A DNA stretch of 64,000 nt from Streptomyces sp. NBRC 110028 (GCF_001417735.1 NZ_BBUZ01000031.1:1-64000); one strand, 5' to 3'. Positions 48,843-58,505 are shown, numbered from the stretch's first letter. Translations and numbers: made by a program. The notes: a model not told the origin generated them from the letters alone.

Positions 48843-51800
48843 GACTCCCCCTGCCTCGGCGTCGGCGGGCGCGTCTCCGCGTCCGGGCCGGCCGTCTCGT
48901 CCCCGGGCTCCCCGTCGCTCCGGGCGGGCTCATCGGCTTCCGCGGTCTCCACCGGTTCTCCCGGGACCGGCGCGCCCTGCGGGTCGAGCAGATCGCAGAC
49001 CGTGGACATCAGCCGGTCGACGTCCACCGGCTTGGGGACGTAGTCGTTGGCGCCGCTTTCGAGGGCCTTCTCGCGGTCGCCGGGCATGGCCTTGGCGGTG
49101 AGGGCGATGATCGGCAGATCGGCGAGCCGGGGGGTGCCGCGGATGGCGCGGATCGTCTCGTAGCCGTCCATCTCCGGCATCATCACGTCCATCAGCACCA
49201 GGGACACATCCGGGTTGCGGTGCAGGACGTCCAGCCCCTCGCGGCCGTTCTCCGCGTACTTCACGGTCATGCCGACCCGGCCCAGCACATGGGTGAGCGC
49301 GAAGACGTTGCGGATGTCGTCGTCGACGATGAGGATGCGGCGGCCGGTCAGTACCCGGCCGGGGCGGCCGCACTGCCACTCCTGGAGCCGGGGGGCGTCC
49401 GCCGGCGCCCCGCCCTCCCCGTCGCCGTCCCCGGCTCCGTCGCCGTCCCGGGGGGCCAGCAGACCGGCCAGGGAGCCGCGGTCGCCGGTCACGCCGCTCT
49501 GGTCGCCGAACACCCCGCTGGGCGCGTGGTCGGCGGTGTCCGGAAGCGGTTCGTCCCTGGTGGGCGGGGCCGCGGGGACGGTGGCGCCGGTGGCCCGGGG
49601 GTCGGACACATCGGGCGGCGGGACGACTCCGACGTAGTGGGCGGGGACGTAGAACGTGAAGCAGGAGCCGACGCCCTGCTCGCTCTCGGCGACGATCCGG
49701 CCGCCCAGCATTCCGGCGATCTCCCGGCTGATGGACAGGCCGAGGCCGGTGCCGCCGTATTTGCGGCTGGTGGTGCCGTCGGACTGCTGGAACGCCTCGA
49801 AGATCACGGGCAGCTTCTCGGGCGCGATGCCGATGCCGGTGTCCCGGACGGCGAACGCGACGACCGCGTCCGCGGTGCGCAGCGTCTCCTCCTGGAACTC
49901 CCCGCCGGCCGCCCGCTCCACGTGCAGCTTCACCCCGCCCGAGGAGGTGAACTTCAGGGCGTTGGAGAGCAGGTTGCGCAGGATCTGCTGGAGCCGCTGC
50001 TCATCGGAGTACAGCTCGCGCGGTACGTCCTCGCCGACGGCGATCTCGAACGACAGGCCGCGGTCGATGGCGAGCGGCCGGAAGGTGGCGTGCACGTAGT
50101 CGAGCAGCTTCATCAGCGGCAGCTTCTTCGGACGGACGTCCATCCGCCCGGCCTCGATCTTCGACAGGTCCAGGATGTCGTTGATCAGCTGGAGCAGGTC
50201 GGAGCCGGAGCGGTGGATGGTGGTCGCGAACTGCACCTCCTGCGGCGACAGCCGCTGGTCGGCGTTGTCGGCGAGCAGCCGGGCCAGGATCAGCAGGGAG
50301 TTGAGCGGGGTGCGCAGCTCGTGCGACATGTTCGCCAGGAACTCGGACTTGTACTGGGAGGCGGTGGCCAGCAGCGCGGCCTTCTCCTCCAGCTCCGCGT
50401 TGGAGCGCTGCAGCTCGTTGGAGCGCTGCCGCAGCTCGGTGGTGAGCCGCTGGGATTCGGACAGCAGCGACTCGGTGCGGGCGTTGGCGATGATGGTGTT
50501 GATCGAGACGCCGATGGTGTTGACGAACTGGTCGATGAAGGCGAGGTGGACCTCGCTGAACCGGCCGAAGGAGGCCAGCTCGATGACGCCGAGCACCTGG
50601 TCCTCGTACAGGATCGGCAGGATGACGACGCTGGTGGGGAGCGCGGAGCCGAGTCCGGAGTTGATGGTGATGTAGTCGGACGGGACGTTGTTGATCAGGA
50701 TCCGCTTCTTCTCCAGGGCGGCCTGGGCGACCAGCCCCCGACCGGGGGTGCCGGTGGCCGGCAGCGGTCCGTCGTCCTGTTCGGTGCCGTATCCGGCGAT
50801 CAGCTTCAGGCCCTCGCCCGGCTGGACACCGGGCTGGCCCAGGAAGAACGCTCCGAACTGGGCGTTCACCAGCGGGGTCAGCTCGCGCAGGATCAGGTCG
50901 GCGACCTCGACCAGATCACGGTGGCCCTGCATCAGGGAGGCGATACGGGCGAGGTTGGACTCCAGCCAGTCCTTGGCGCGGGTGGTCTCTCGCAGGTTGG
51001 CGACCATGAGGTTGACGTTGTTCTTCAGCTCGGCGACCTCGCCCTGGGCCTCGACCGAGATCGATCCGGACATATCGCCCTGGGCGACGGCGGAGGCGAC
51101 CTCGGCGATGGCGCGCACCTGGGTGGTGAGGTTGAGGGCGAGGTCGTTGACGCTGGTGGTCAGCCGCTTCCAGGTGCCGTAGACGCCCTCGACCCGGGCC
51201 TGGCCGCCGAGGCGGCCCTCGCTGCCGACCTCGCGGGCGACGCGGGTGACCTCGGAGGAGAACGAGGAGAGCGTGTCGACCATCGTGTTGATGGTCGTCT
51301 TCAGCTCCAGGATCTCGCCGCGCGCGTCCACGTCGATCTTCTTGGACAGATCGCCCTGGGCGACCGCGGTGGCGACCTGGGCGATGTTGCGGACCTGACT
51401 GGTCAGGTTGCCCGCCATGAAGTTGACGTTGTCCGTCAGGTCCTTCCACACCCCGGACGCGCCCGGCACCTGGGCCCGGCCGCCGAGCTGGCCCTCGGTG
51501 CCCACCTCGCGGGCCACCCGGGTCACCTCGTCGGCGAACGCCCGGAGCTGGTGGACCATGGTGTTGACGGTGTCCTTCACCTCCAGGATCTCGCCCCGGG
51601 CGTCGACGGTGATCTGCTTGGACAGATCGCCGTTGGCGACCGAGGTGGTCACCTGGGCGATGTTGCGGACCTGACTGGTCAGGTTGAGCGCCATGAAGTT
51701 GACGTTCTCGGTCAGGTCCTTCCACACCCCGGACACGCCGCGGACCTGCGCCTGGCCGCCCAGGTTGCCCTCGGTGCCCACCTCGCGGGCCACCCGCGTC

Positions 51801-53104
51801 ACCTCGTCGGCGAAGGACGACAGCCGGTCCACCATGGTGTTGATCGTCGACTTCAGCTCCAGGATCTCGCCCTTGGCCTCCACGCCGATCGTCTTGCTGA
51901 GGTCGCCCTCGGCGACCGCGGTGGCCACCTGGGCGATGTTGCGGACCTGACTGGTCAGGTTGTCGGCCATGAAGTTGACGTTCTGGGTGAGGTCCTTCCA
52001 CACCCCGGACACGCCGCGGACCTGGGCGCGGCCGCCGAGCCGGCCCTCGGTGCCCACCTCGCGGGCCACCCGCGTCACCTCGTCGGCGAACGCCGACAGC
52101 TGGTCGACCATCGTGTTGACGGTGTTCTTGAGCTGGAGGATCTCGCCCCGGGCGTCCACGGTGATCTTCTGGGAGAGGTCACCGGTGGCGACCGCCGTGG
52201 TCACCTGGGCGATATTGCGGACCTGACTGGTCAGGTTGCCCGCCATGAAGTTGACGTTGTCCGTCAGGTCCTTCCACACCCCGGACACGCCCCGGACCTG
52301 CGCCCGGCCGCCCAGCTCGCCCTCGGTGCCCACCTCACGGGCCACCCGCGTCACCTCGTCGGCGAACGCGCGCAGCTGGTCGACCATCGTGTTCACGGTC
52401 AGCTTCAGCTCCAGCAGCTCACCGGTGGCCTCGACGGTCACCTGCTGGGTGAGGTCACCGCGGGCCACGGCCGTGGTCACCACGGCGATGTCGCGGACCT
52501 GGCTGGTCAGCCGGGAGGCCATGGTGTTGACGGCCTCGGTCACCTCGCGCCAGTCCCCGGACAGCCCCTGGACCTTCGCCCGGCCACCGAGGCGTCCCTC
52601 GGTGCCGACCTCGCGGGCCACCCGGGTCAGCTCGCCGGTGAACAGCGACAGCTGATCGACCGTACGGTTGACGCCACGGGCCAGCCGCCGCAGATCGCCG
52701 CGCAGTTGACGGTTGCCGTCGTGCAGGTCCACCCGCCGGGTCAGATCGCCCTCGGCGATGGCGTCCAGCACCCGGGTGGCGTTGGACACCGGGCCGGTCA
52801 GCGCGTCGACCAGCTGGTTGGCGTCGTCCACGCTGGTCGCCCACGCGCCCTGGCCGGGGCTCGCGGTCAGCCGCTCGTCGAGCCGCCCCTGGCGCGCGAC
52901 CTCGCGGCGGACCCGCTGGAGTTCGGAGGCCAGGTGGGCGTTGCGCGCCACCAGCTGGTTGAACGTGCCGGCCATTTCGCCGAGCACTCCCTCGGCCGAG
53001 CCGTCCATACGCACGGTGAAGTCGCCGTCGCACAAGGCGTTCATCGCCGCCAGCATGGACCTCAGCTCGGTTGTGCACTCCGTGGGATTCGGCTCGCGTG
53101 CCAT
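48839..53104 (-). CDS. osaA: OsaA-like hybrid histidine kinase with tandem HAMP repeats
   Basis: About 1421 residues with no membrane segment. The first about 700 residues are around eight HAMP-type units; six carry the QVR-x-IA marker (QVRDIAVVTTAVARGDLTQQ, QVRNIAQVTTAVATGDLSQK and so on), of which four are nearly identical 92-residue units. A GAF domain follows (LTPLVNAQFGAFFL; VILPILYEDQVLGVIELASF). The kinase core has H-box FLANMSHELRTPLNSLL (about 930) and an ATPase domain with DTGIGI and GTGLGLSIS. A C-terminal receiver has Asp in LVLMDVMMPEMDG (about 1302). HAMP arrays of this kind are known from fungal Nik1/Os-1 osmosensors. ATG 53104 has AAAGGG upstream; ATG 53149 is an alternative. 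Confidence 0.9.
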   Translation of the reverse strand: MAREPNPTECTTELRSMLAAMNALCDGDFTVRMDGSAEGVLGEMAGTFNQLVARNAHLASELQRVRREVARQGRLDERLTASPGQGAWATSVDDANQLVDALTGPVSNATRVLDAIAEGDLTRRVDLHDGNRQLRGDLRRLARGVNRTVDQLSLFTGELTRVAREVGTEGRLGGRAKVQGLSGDWREVTEAVNTMASRLTSQVRDIAVVTTAVARGDLTQQVTVEATGELLELKLTVNTMVDQLRAFADEVTRVAREVGTEGELGGRAQVRGVSGVWKDLTDNVNFMAGNLTSQVRNIAQVTTAVATGDLSQKITVDARGEILQLKNTVNTMVDQLSAFADEVTRVAREVGTEGRLGGRAQVRGVSGVWKDLTQNVNFMADNLTSQVRNIAQVATAVAEGDLSKTIGVEAKGEILELKSTINTMVDRLSSFADEVTRVAREVGTEGNLGGQAQVRGVSGVWKDLTENVNFMALNLTSQVRNIAQVTTSVANGDLSKQITVDARGEILEVKDTVNTMVHQLRAFADEVTRVAREVGTEGQLGGRAQVPGASGVWKDLTDNVNFMAGNLTSQVRNIAQVATAVAQGDLSKKIDVDARGEILELKTTINTMVDTLSSFSSEVTRVAREVGSEGRLGGQARVEGVYGTWKRLTTSVNDLALNLTTQVRAIAEVASAVAQGDMSGSISVEAQGEVAELKNNVNLMVANLRETTRAKDWLESNLARIASLMQGHRDLVEVADLILRELTPLVNAQFGAFFLGQPGVQPGEGLKLIAGYGTEQDDGPLPATGTPGRGLVAQAALEKKRILINNVPSDYITINSGLGSALPTSVVILPILYEDQVLGVIELASFGRFSEVHLAFIDQFVNTIGVSINTIIANARTESLLSESQRLTTELRQRSNELQRSNAELEEKAALLATASQYKSEFLANMSHELRTPLNSLLILARLLADNADQRLSPQEVQFATTIHRSGSDLLQLINDILDLSKIEAGRMDVRPKKLPLMKLLDYVHATFRPLAIDRGLSFEIAVGEDVPRELYSDEQRLQQILRNLLSNALKFTSSGGVKLHVERAAGGEFQEETLRTADAVVAFAVRDTGIGIAPEKLPVIFEAFQQSDGTTSRKYGGTGLGLSISREIAGMLGGRIVAESEQGVGSCFTFYVPAHYVGVVPPPDVSDPRATGATVPAAPPTRDEPLPDTADHAPSGVFGDQSGVTGDRGSLAGLLAPRDGDGAGDGDGEGGAPADAPRLQEWQCGRPGRVLTGRRILIVDDDIRNVFALTHVLGRVGMTVKYAENGREGLDVLHRNPDVSLVLMDVMMPEMDGYETIRAIRGTPRLADLPIIALTAKAMPGDREKALESGANDYVPKPVDVDRLMSTVCDLLDPQGAPVPGEPVETAEADEPARSDGEPGDETAGPDAETRPPTPRQGES
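51360..52480. repeat. 276-bp tandem repeats within osaA
   Basis: The HAMP-coding part repeats at an exact 276-bp period; the same sequence near CCATGAAGTTGACGTT recurs at about 51408, 51684, 51960 and 52236. Neighbouring copies differ by scattered substitutions of roughly one base in ten, judged by eye. Confidence 0.85.
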
Positions 53105-53199
53105 GGCGCCGCCCTTTAAAAGATCATTAGATATCCCTACGTCTGTCATAATATGGCACCTAGATGGCCTAATACGCCCTAATTGCCCTGGAGCCGCAC

Positions 53200-55056
53200 G
53201 TGGGAGTTCTGCTTCCTCTCTCGCGCGAGTCCGTTGCCCGGACGACGCTGCCCGGAAGCGTGCGCGCGCCAGGGGCGGCGCGGGCGTTCGTCCGCACCAC
53301 CCTCGCGGGGCGGACCGCGGCCCAGATCCTCGGACCGGACGCGATCGGCACGCGGGTGACCGAGGACGCGGTGCTGCTGGTGAGCGAGCTGGTCACCAAC
53401 GCCGTCCTGCACGCGGGCACCCGGGTCGAGGTCACCTGCCGCGTCCGGGCCGGGAACGGGCCGGAGGATTCCGGCGACGCCTCGGCCGAGCCGCCGGACC
53501 GCCCGGGCATCGTCATCGAGGTCGCCGATCTGCACCCCGCCAGCGTGGTGCTGGGCGGTCCCGACACCCAGCGCCACGGCCGGGGCCGCGGCCTCCAGCT
53601 GATCGGCGCGATCGCCGAGTCCTGGGGCGTGACGTACCACCGCACCCGCAAGTCGGTGTGGTTCCGCCTGGGCACCGAGACGGCGCCGGGCCAGGTCGAC
53701 TCCGTACCCGCCGGGACGCCCGCCCGCGCGCCGCTCGCCGCCGTGCCCCGCGCCCCCGTGGCGCCGCGCGGGCGGGCCGACCGGACCGCCGATTGGGCCG
53801 ACCGCGGCGGGCCGTCGTTCCTCGCCGAGGCCAGCGAACTGCTCACCGGACAGCTGGACGAGAACATGGTCGCCGCCCTGGCCGGGCAGCTGCTGGTGCC
53901 CCGGCTCGCCGACTGGTGCGCGGTGTGGCTGAACGGCGAGAACGGCAGACCGGAGCTGCGCCGGGTCTGGCACAACGACGAACGCCGCATCGAGGCGCTC
54001 CGCGCCGCGCTGGAGCGCGATCCGCCGCCGAGCGGGCTCAGCGCCCCCGGCACCCCCTGGCCCTGGCCCGAGGCCGCCGACCCCTTCGGCACGGGTGGCA
54101 CCGCGCTGATCTTCCCACTCATCGCCCGGGGCCGCGGCCAGGGGGTGCTGCTGCTGGGCCGGGCGGGGGTGGCGCAGATGACCGAGGGCGTGGTGCGGCT
54201 CTCCGACGACGTGGCGCGGCGGATCGCCCAGGCCGTGACCACCGCCCGGCAGTACACCCAGCAGGCCACCATCAGCCGGGCGCTGCAGCGCCGTCAGCTG
54301 CCGATCTCGCTGGCCCACATCCCGGGCGTGGAGACCGCGATCGTCTACGAGCCGCACGGCGAGGGCCAGACGGTCGGCGGCGACTTCTACGACCTGTTCC
54401 CGATGGGCGGCCGCCGCTGGTGCTTCCTGCTCGGCGACGTCTGCGGCAGCGACCCGGAGGCGATGTCCATCACCGGCCTGGCCCGCCATCTGGTGCGGCT
54501 GCTGGCCCGCGAGGGCCATGGCGTGGAGTCGGTGCTCACCCGGCTCAACCAGGCCCTGGTGGAGGAGGAGGCGGAGGCCACGTCCCTCGGCGGCGATCAG
54601 GCCCGGTCACGCTTCCTCAGCCTGCTCTACGGCGAGCTGGAGCCCGACCCCGAGTCGGGCGGCGCACACTGCGTCCTGGCCAGCGCCGGGCACCCGCTGC
54701 CGCTGCGGCTGAGCACCGACGGCACGGTGACGCCGGCGGCGCTGCCGCAGATGCTGCTGGGCATCGACGACGAGCCCGACTTCCACGCCGACTGCCTGGA
54801 CCTCGCACCGGGCGAGACGCTGCTGTGCGTGACCGACGGGGTGACCGAGCGGCGGGACGGCAACCGGCAGCTGGACGACGACGACGGCCTGGCCGAGATC
54901 CTGCGCGGCTGCGCCGGGCTCGGCGCCAAGGCCATCGCGGAGCGGGTGCGCAGGGCCGCCCATGACTTCGGCACCGAGCCGGTCGACGACGATCTCGCGG
55001 TGCTGGTGCTGGAGGCGGTGCCGACGCCGGCGCGGGAGCTGCTGCGGGTGACGTGA
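53200..55056 (+). CDS. osaC: OsaC-like SpoIIE phosphatase with RsbW and GAF domains
   Basis: A 618-residue regulator. An N-terminal RsbW-type HATPase (VTEDAVLLVSELVTNAVLHAGTRVEV, GRGRGLQLIGAIAESWGV; about 20-160) is followed by a GAF-like region (LADWCAVWLNGENGRPELRR) and a C-terminal PP2C/SpoIIE domain (QTVGGDFYDLFPMGGRRWCFLLGDVCGSDPEA, then TLLCVTDGVTERRDGN and DDLAVLVLEA). It could both phosphorylate and dephosphorylate anti-anti-sigma factors. Divergent from osaA with a 95-nt AT-rich promoter region between. GTG 53200 has GGAG upstream. The domain order resembles OsaC of S. coelicolor. Confidence 0.85.
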   Translation: MGVLLPLSRESVARTTLPGSVRAPGAARAFVRTTLAGRTAAQILGPDAIGTRVTEDAVLLVSELVTNAVLHAGTRVEVTCRVRAGNGPEDSGDASAEPPDRPGIVIEVADLHPASVVLGGPDTQRHGRGRGLQLIGAIAESWGVTYHRTRKSVWFRLGTETAPGQVDSVPAGTPARAPLAAVPRAPVAPRGRADRTADWADRGGPSFLAEASELLTGQLDENMVAALAGQLLVPRLADWCAVWLNGENGRPELRRVWHNDERRIEALRAALERDPPPSGLSAPGTPWPWPEAADPFGTGGTALIFPLIARGRGQGVLLLGRAGVAQMTEGVVRLSDDVARRIAQAVTTARQYTQQATISRALQRRQLPISLAHIPGVETAIVYEPHGEGQTVGGDFYDLFPMGGRRWCFLLGDVCGSDPEAMSITGLARHLVRLLAREGHGVESVLTRLNQALVEEEAEATSLGGDQARSRFLSLLYGELEPDPESGGAHCVLASAGHPLPLRLSTDGTVTPAALPQMLLGIDDEPDFHADCLDLAPGETLLCVTDGVTERRDGNRQLDDDDGLAEILRGCAGLGAKAIAERVRRAAHDFGTEPVDDDLAVLVLEAVPTPARELLRVT

Positions 55057-55091
55057 GACGGTGCGGCGCCCAGGGGGTGCCGAGGGGGTGC

Positions 55092-55871
55092 CTAGTCCGC
55101 CAGGCCGGCCAGGTCGCGGATGCGGCGGGCCTGGGCGGCGCGCTCGGCGGCGCGCTGCTCGTCGTACGTACGGTCCGCGGCGCCCCGCAGCAGCGCCTTG
55201 GTCTCGACCACCGCGTCCCGGGGGGCGGCGAGCAGGGCCGCGGCCAGGTCCTGGACGGCGCCGTTCAGCTCGGCGGCGGGCACCACGAGGTTGGCGAGGC
55301 CGGTGCGCTCGGCCTCCTCGGCGTGGACGAAGCGCCCGGTCGCGCAGATCTCCAGCGCCCGGGCGTATCCCACGAGCCCGACCAGTGGGTGGGTGCCGGT
55401 CAGGTCGGGCACCAGCCCGAGGCTGGTCTCGCGCATCGCGAACTGCGCGTCCTCCGCGCACACGCGCAGGTCGCAGGCGAGGGCGAGCTGGAAGCCGGCG
55501 CCGATCGCATGGCCGTGCACCGCGGCGATGGACACGATGTCGTTGCGCCGCCACCAGGTGAACGCGTCCTGGTAGGCGGCGATGATCGCGTCCAGCTCGG
55601 GGTCCGGGCGGCGGGCCATGTCCGGGAAGGACGGCTCGCCCTCGAATCCCTCGGGGGTGAACGCCTGCCGGTCGAGACCTGCCGAGAAGGACACGCCCTC
55701 GGCGCGCAGCACGACGATCCGCACGCTGCCGGGCAGCAGGGACCCCGCCTCCGCCAGCGCCCGCCACAACGCGGGCGACTGGGCGTTGCGCTTGGCCGGG
55801 TTGGTCAGGGTCACCGTGGCGATCGCGTCATCGACGGTGAGCGATACGCCGTCCTTGTCGAGCAGGGTCAC
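55092..55871 (-). CDS. Enoyl-CoA hydratase/isomerase family protein
   Basis: A 259-residue crotonase-fold enzyme. TVTLTNPAKRNAQS, SFSAGLDRQ (oxyanion hole), and AAVHGHAIGAGFQLALACDLRVCAEDAQFAMRETSLGLVPDLTGTHPL are present. At the position of the usual catalytic Glu pair the GLVPDLTGT loop carries Asp in place of the second Glu, as in some isomerases. GTG 55871 has GGAGG six nt upstream. Converges with osaC, 35 nt between stops. Confidence 0.88.
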   Translation of the reverse strand: MTLLDKDGVSLTVDDAIATVTLTNPAKRNAQSPALWRALAEAGSLLPGSVRIVVLRAEGVSFSAGLDRQAFTPEGFEGEPSFPDMARRPDPELDAIIAAYQDAFTWWRRNDIVSIAAVHGHAIGAGFQLALACDLRVCAEDAQFAMRETSLGLVPDLTGTHPLVGLVGYARALEICATGRFVHAEEAERTGLANLVVPAAELNGAVQDLAAALLAAPRDAVVETKALLRGAADRTYDEQRAAERAAQARRIRDLAGLAD

Positions 55872-56001
55872 AGGAAGCCTCCGGTCGGCCGCAGTCAGTA
55901 CAAGTGACTGCACAGTAACCACCCGGTCGAAAGGGACGATCAACCGGGTGGCACTGTCCACACCTGCTGCCGGTGACGAACCGCTGACGCGAGACGCGCG
56001 A

Positions 56002-56223
56002 TCAGGCCGATGCGGCCTTCTTGCCTCGCGTCGCGCCACCGCGACCACGTAGGGACACTCCTGATTCGCTGAGCATCCGGTGGACGAATCCGTAGGAACG
56101 GCCGGTCTCCTCGGCCAGCGCCCGGATGCTCGCACCGGAGTCGTACTTCTTCTTCAGGTCTGCCGCGAGCTTTTCGCGCGCGGCGCCGGTCACCCGGCTG
56201 CCCTTCTTCAGAGTCTCGGCCAC
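56002..56223 (-). CDS. Small helix-turn-helix protein
   Basis: A 73-residue basic protein, AETLKKGSRVTGAAREKLAA then DLKKKYDSGASIRALAEETG and RSYGFVHRMLSESGVSLRGRG. The HTH (SIRALAEETGRSYGFVHRML) is flanked by Lys/Arg-rich ends, and the tail GGATRGKKAASA suggests a DNA-binding protein with nonspecific affinity. Very conserved in Streptomyces, to my recollection. GTG 56223 is fixed by AGGAGG upstream; the frame to 56289 is not conserved. Confidence 0.85.
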   Translation of the reverse strand: MAETLKKGSRVTGAAREKLAADLKKKYDSGASIRALAEETGRSYGFVHRMLSESGVSLRGRGGATRGKKAASA

Positions 56224-56701
56224 CCGTGCCTCCTCATGGGAAGTGCGCTCTGGACTCTCATGATCACCCCTACGCGCCTTCCTGGCCACCCATTCGGCAA
56301 GACCTGTGGAGGAAGGATTACGGGAAATGACGCCGTCCGAGCCTTCGGAATCCAGGATTCCGGTGGCTTACGCCCTGCCACTCTTTCTTGATCCACGAAG
56401 AAGCGGCAGGTCAGGGCCCCTATGCCATAGGTTGGACGGAGAGCGACCGGCGCGCGGCACGTGCCGTGCGCCGGTGGTGGGCGGCGCGCCGCGATACCAG
56501 CCGTTCTCACTCAGATGACGGATCACACCTAGGCCGAATGATCTACGGGAAGTGGATCAGGCGGGGAGGAAGCGGACCGGACGCCCCGAGGTCGGCCCGG
56601 CACACGCCGGACCGGGCGGGCGCCGGGCCGGGCGGGCGCCGGGCCGCGCGGGCGCCGGGCCGCGCGGGCGTCGGGCCGGGCGGGCGCCGGGCCGACCTCG
56701 G
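56224..56701. other. Intergenic region with tandem-repeat array
   Basis: 478 nt between the ABC-F gene and the small HTH gene, both on the minus strand. 56224-56530 holds the HTH promoter zone; I see no gene in it. 56588-56701 holds the 16-bp repeats and inverted repeat described separately. Confidence 0.6.
56588..56699 (-). repeat. Five 16-bp tandem repeats framed by a 14-bp inverted repeat
   Basis: Units at 56606-56621, 56622-56637, 56638-56653, 56654-56669 and 56670-56685 follow the form GCCGGGCCGSGCGGGC; a sixth partial unit starts at 56686. The array is enclosed by GAGGTCGGCCCGGC (56588-56601) and its perfect complement GCCGGGCCGACCTC (56686-56699). It begins just after the ABC-F stop on the minus strand, so it probably acts as, or replaced, that gene's terminator. 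Confidence 0.8.
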
Positions 56702-58300
56702 TCAGGCCAGCGCGACCAGATCCGCGTAGTCCTCGCCCCACAGGTCCTCGATCCCGTCCGGCAGCAGGATGATCCGCTCCGGCTGGAGGGCGTCCACCGC
56801 GCCCTCGTCGTGGGTCACCAGCACCACGGCGCCGGTGAAGGTGCGCAGCGCGCCGAGGATCTCCTCGCGGCTGGCCGGGTCGAGGTTGTTGGTGGGCTCG
56901 TCGAGCAGCAGGACATTGGCCGAGGAGACGACCAGGGTGGCCAGCGCCAGCCGGGTCTTCTCGCCGCCGGAGAGCACTCCGGCGGGCTTGTCGACGTCGT
57001 CGCCGGAGAACAGGAACGAGCCGAGCGTCTTGCGGATGTCGACGAGGTCGAGGTCCGGGGCGGCCGAGCGCATGTTCTCCAGGACGGTCCGGTCCGGATC
57101 CAGCGTCTCGTGCTCCTGCGCGTAGTAGCCGAGCTTCAGCCCGTGGCCGGGCGTCACCTGGCCGGTGTCCGGCTTCTCGACCCCGGCCAGCAGCCGCAGC
57201 AGGGTGGTCTTGCCCGCGCCGTTGAGGCCCAGGATGACGACCCGGGAGCCCTTGTCGACGGCCAGGTCGACATCGGTGAAGATCTCCAGGGAGCCGTACG
57301 ACTTGGACAGGCCCTCGGCGGTCAGCGGGGTCTTGCCGCACGGGGCCGGGTCCGGGAAGCGCAGCTTGGCGACCTTGTCGGACTGCCGCACCTCCTCCAG
57401 GCCGGACAGCAGCTTCTCGGCGCGGCGGGCCATGTTCTGCGCGGCGACCGTCTTGGTGGCCTTGGCGCGCATCTTGTCGGCCTGCGAGTTGAGCGCGGCG
57501 GCCTTCTTCTCGGCGTTGGCGCGCTCGCGCTTGCGGCGCTTCTCGTCGGCCTCGCGCTGGGCCTGGTAGAGCTTCCAGCCCATGTTGTAGATGTCGATCT
57601 GCGAGCGGTTGGCGTCCAGGTAGAAGACCTTGTTGACGACCGTCTCGACGAGGTCGACGTCGTGGGAGATGACGATGAAGCCGCCGCTGTAGGTCTTCAG
57701 GTAGTCCCGCAGCCAGATGATGGAGTCGGCGTCGAGGTGGTTCGTCGGCTCGTCCAGCAGCAGGATGTCGGAGTCCGAGAACAGGATCCGGGCCAGCTCG
57801 ACGCGGCGCCGCTGACCGCCGGAGAGGGTGTGCAGCGGCTGGCCCAGCACCCGGTCCGGCAGGCCCAGGCTGGCCGCGATGGTCGCGGCCTCCGCCTCGG
57901 CCGCGTAGCCGCCCTTGGTCAGGAACTCCGTCTCCAGGCGCTCGTACTTCTTCATCGCGCGCTCGCGGGTGGCGCCCTTGCCGTTGGCCATGCGCTCCTC
58001 GTTCTCGCGCATCTTGCGCAGCACGGAGTCGAGGTCGCGGGCGGAGAGGATGCGGTCGCGCGCGAGGACGTCGAGGTCGCCGGTGCGCGGGTCCTGCGGC
58101 AGATAGCCGACCTGGCCGGAGCGGGTGATGCTGCCCCCGGTCGGCATGCCCTCGCCCGCCAGGCACTTGGTGAGCGTGGTCTTCCCGGCGCCGTTGCGGC
58201 CGACCAGACCGATGCGGTCGCCCTTGGCGATGCGGAACGAGGCGGACTCGATCAGAACACGGGCGCCGGCACGCAGCTCGACGCCGGAGGCGGTGATCAC
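56702..58300 (-). CDS. ABC-F family ATPase
   Basis: A 532-residue protein with two ABC domains. Domain 1: Walker A GRNGAGKTT, signature LSGGQRRRVELARIL, Walker B ILLLDEPTNHLD. Linker of about 80 charged residues (AQREADEKRRKRERANAEKKAAALNSQADKMRAKATK). Domain 2: Walker A GLNGAGKTT, signature LSGGEKTRLALATLV, Walker B VLLLDEPTNNLD. No membrane region. ABC-F proteins bind ribosomes at the E site, acting in translation or antibiotic resistance; neither role can be chosen here. Confidence 0.93.
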   Translation of the reverse strand: MITASGVELRAGARVLIESASFRIAKGDRIGLVGRNGAGKTTLTKCLAGEGMPTGGSITRSGQVGYLPQDPRTGDLDVLARDRILSARDLDSVLRKMRENEERMANGKGATRERAMKKYERLETEFLTKGGYAAEAEAATIAASLGLPDRVLGQPLHTLSGGQRRRVELARILFSDSDILLLDEPTNHLDADSIIWLRDYLKTYSGGFIVISHDVDLVETVVNKVFYLDANRSQIDIYNMGWKLYQAQREADEKRRKRERANAEKKAAALNSQADKMRAKATKTVAAQNMARRAEKLLSGLEEVRQSDKVAKLRFPDPAPCGKTPLTAEGLSKSYGSLEIFTDVDLAVDKGSRVVILGLNGAGKTTLLRLLAGVEKPDTGQVTPGHGLKLGYYAQEHETLDPDRTVLENMRSAAPDLDLVDIRKTLGSFLFSGDDVDKPAGVLSGGEKTRLALATLVVSSANVLLLDEPTNNLDPASREEILGALRTFTGAVVLVTHDEGAVDALQPERIILLPDGIEDLWGEDYADLVALA

Positions 58301-58505
58301 GGGAATTACTCCTGGGCAGGGTGGACGGCGGACGGGACGGACCAGCGGGCGGGGCCGACGCCGTCTAATGCACGAGGAGAATTGCCATGCGGCCAGTTTA
58401 GCGGTGCGGGCAACCGGTTTCTCCCCTGGGGTCCGGCGCTCCCCCGCCCCCGCCGGGCCCCTCGCCCGCCCCCGGCGGGCACCTCACCCGCCTGCGGCGG
58501 GCCCG

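Noticed and set aside
49220..53119. A 1299-codon open frame on the plus strand opposite osaA
   Set aside because: It mirrors the tandem HAMP repeats on the other strand, shows His/Val/Asp-rich low-complexity sequence without motifs, and the minus-strand frame encodes a complete hybrid kinase.
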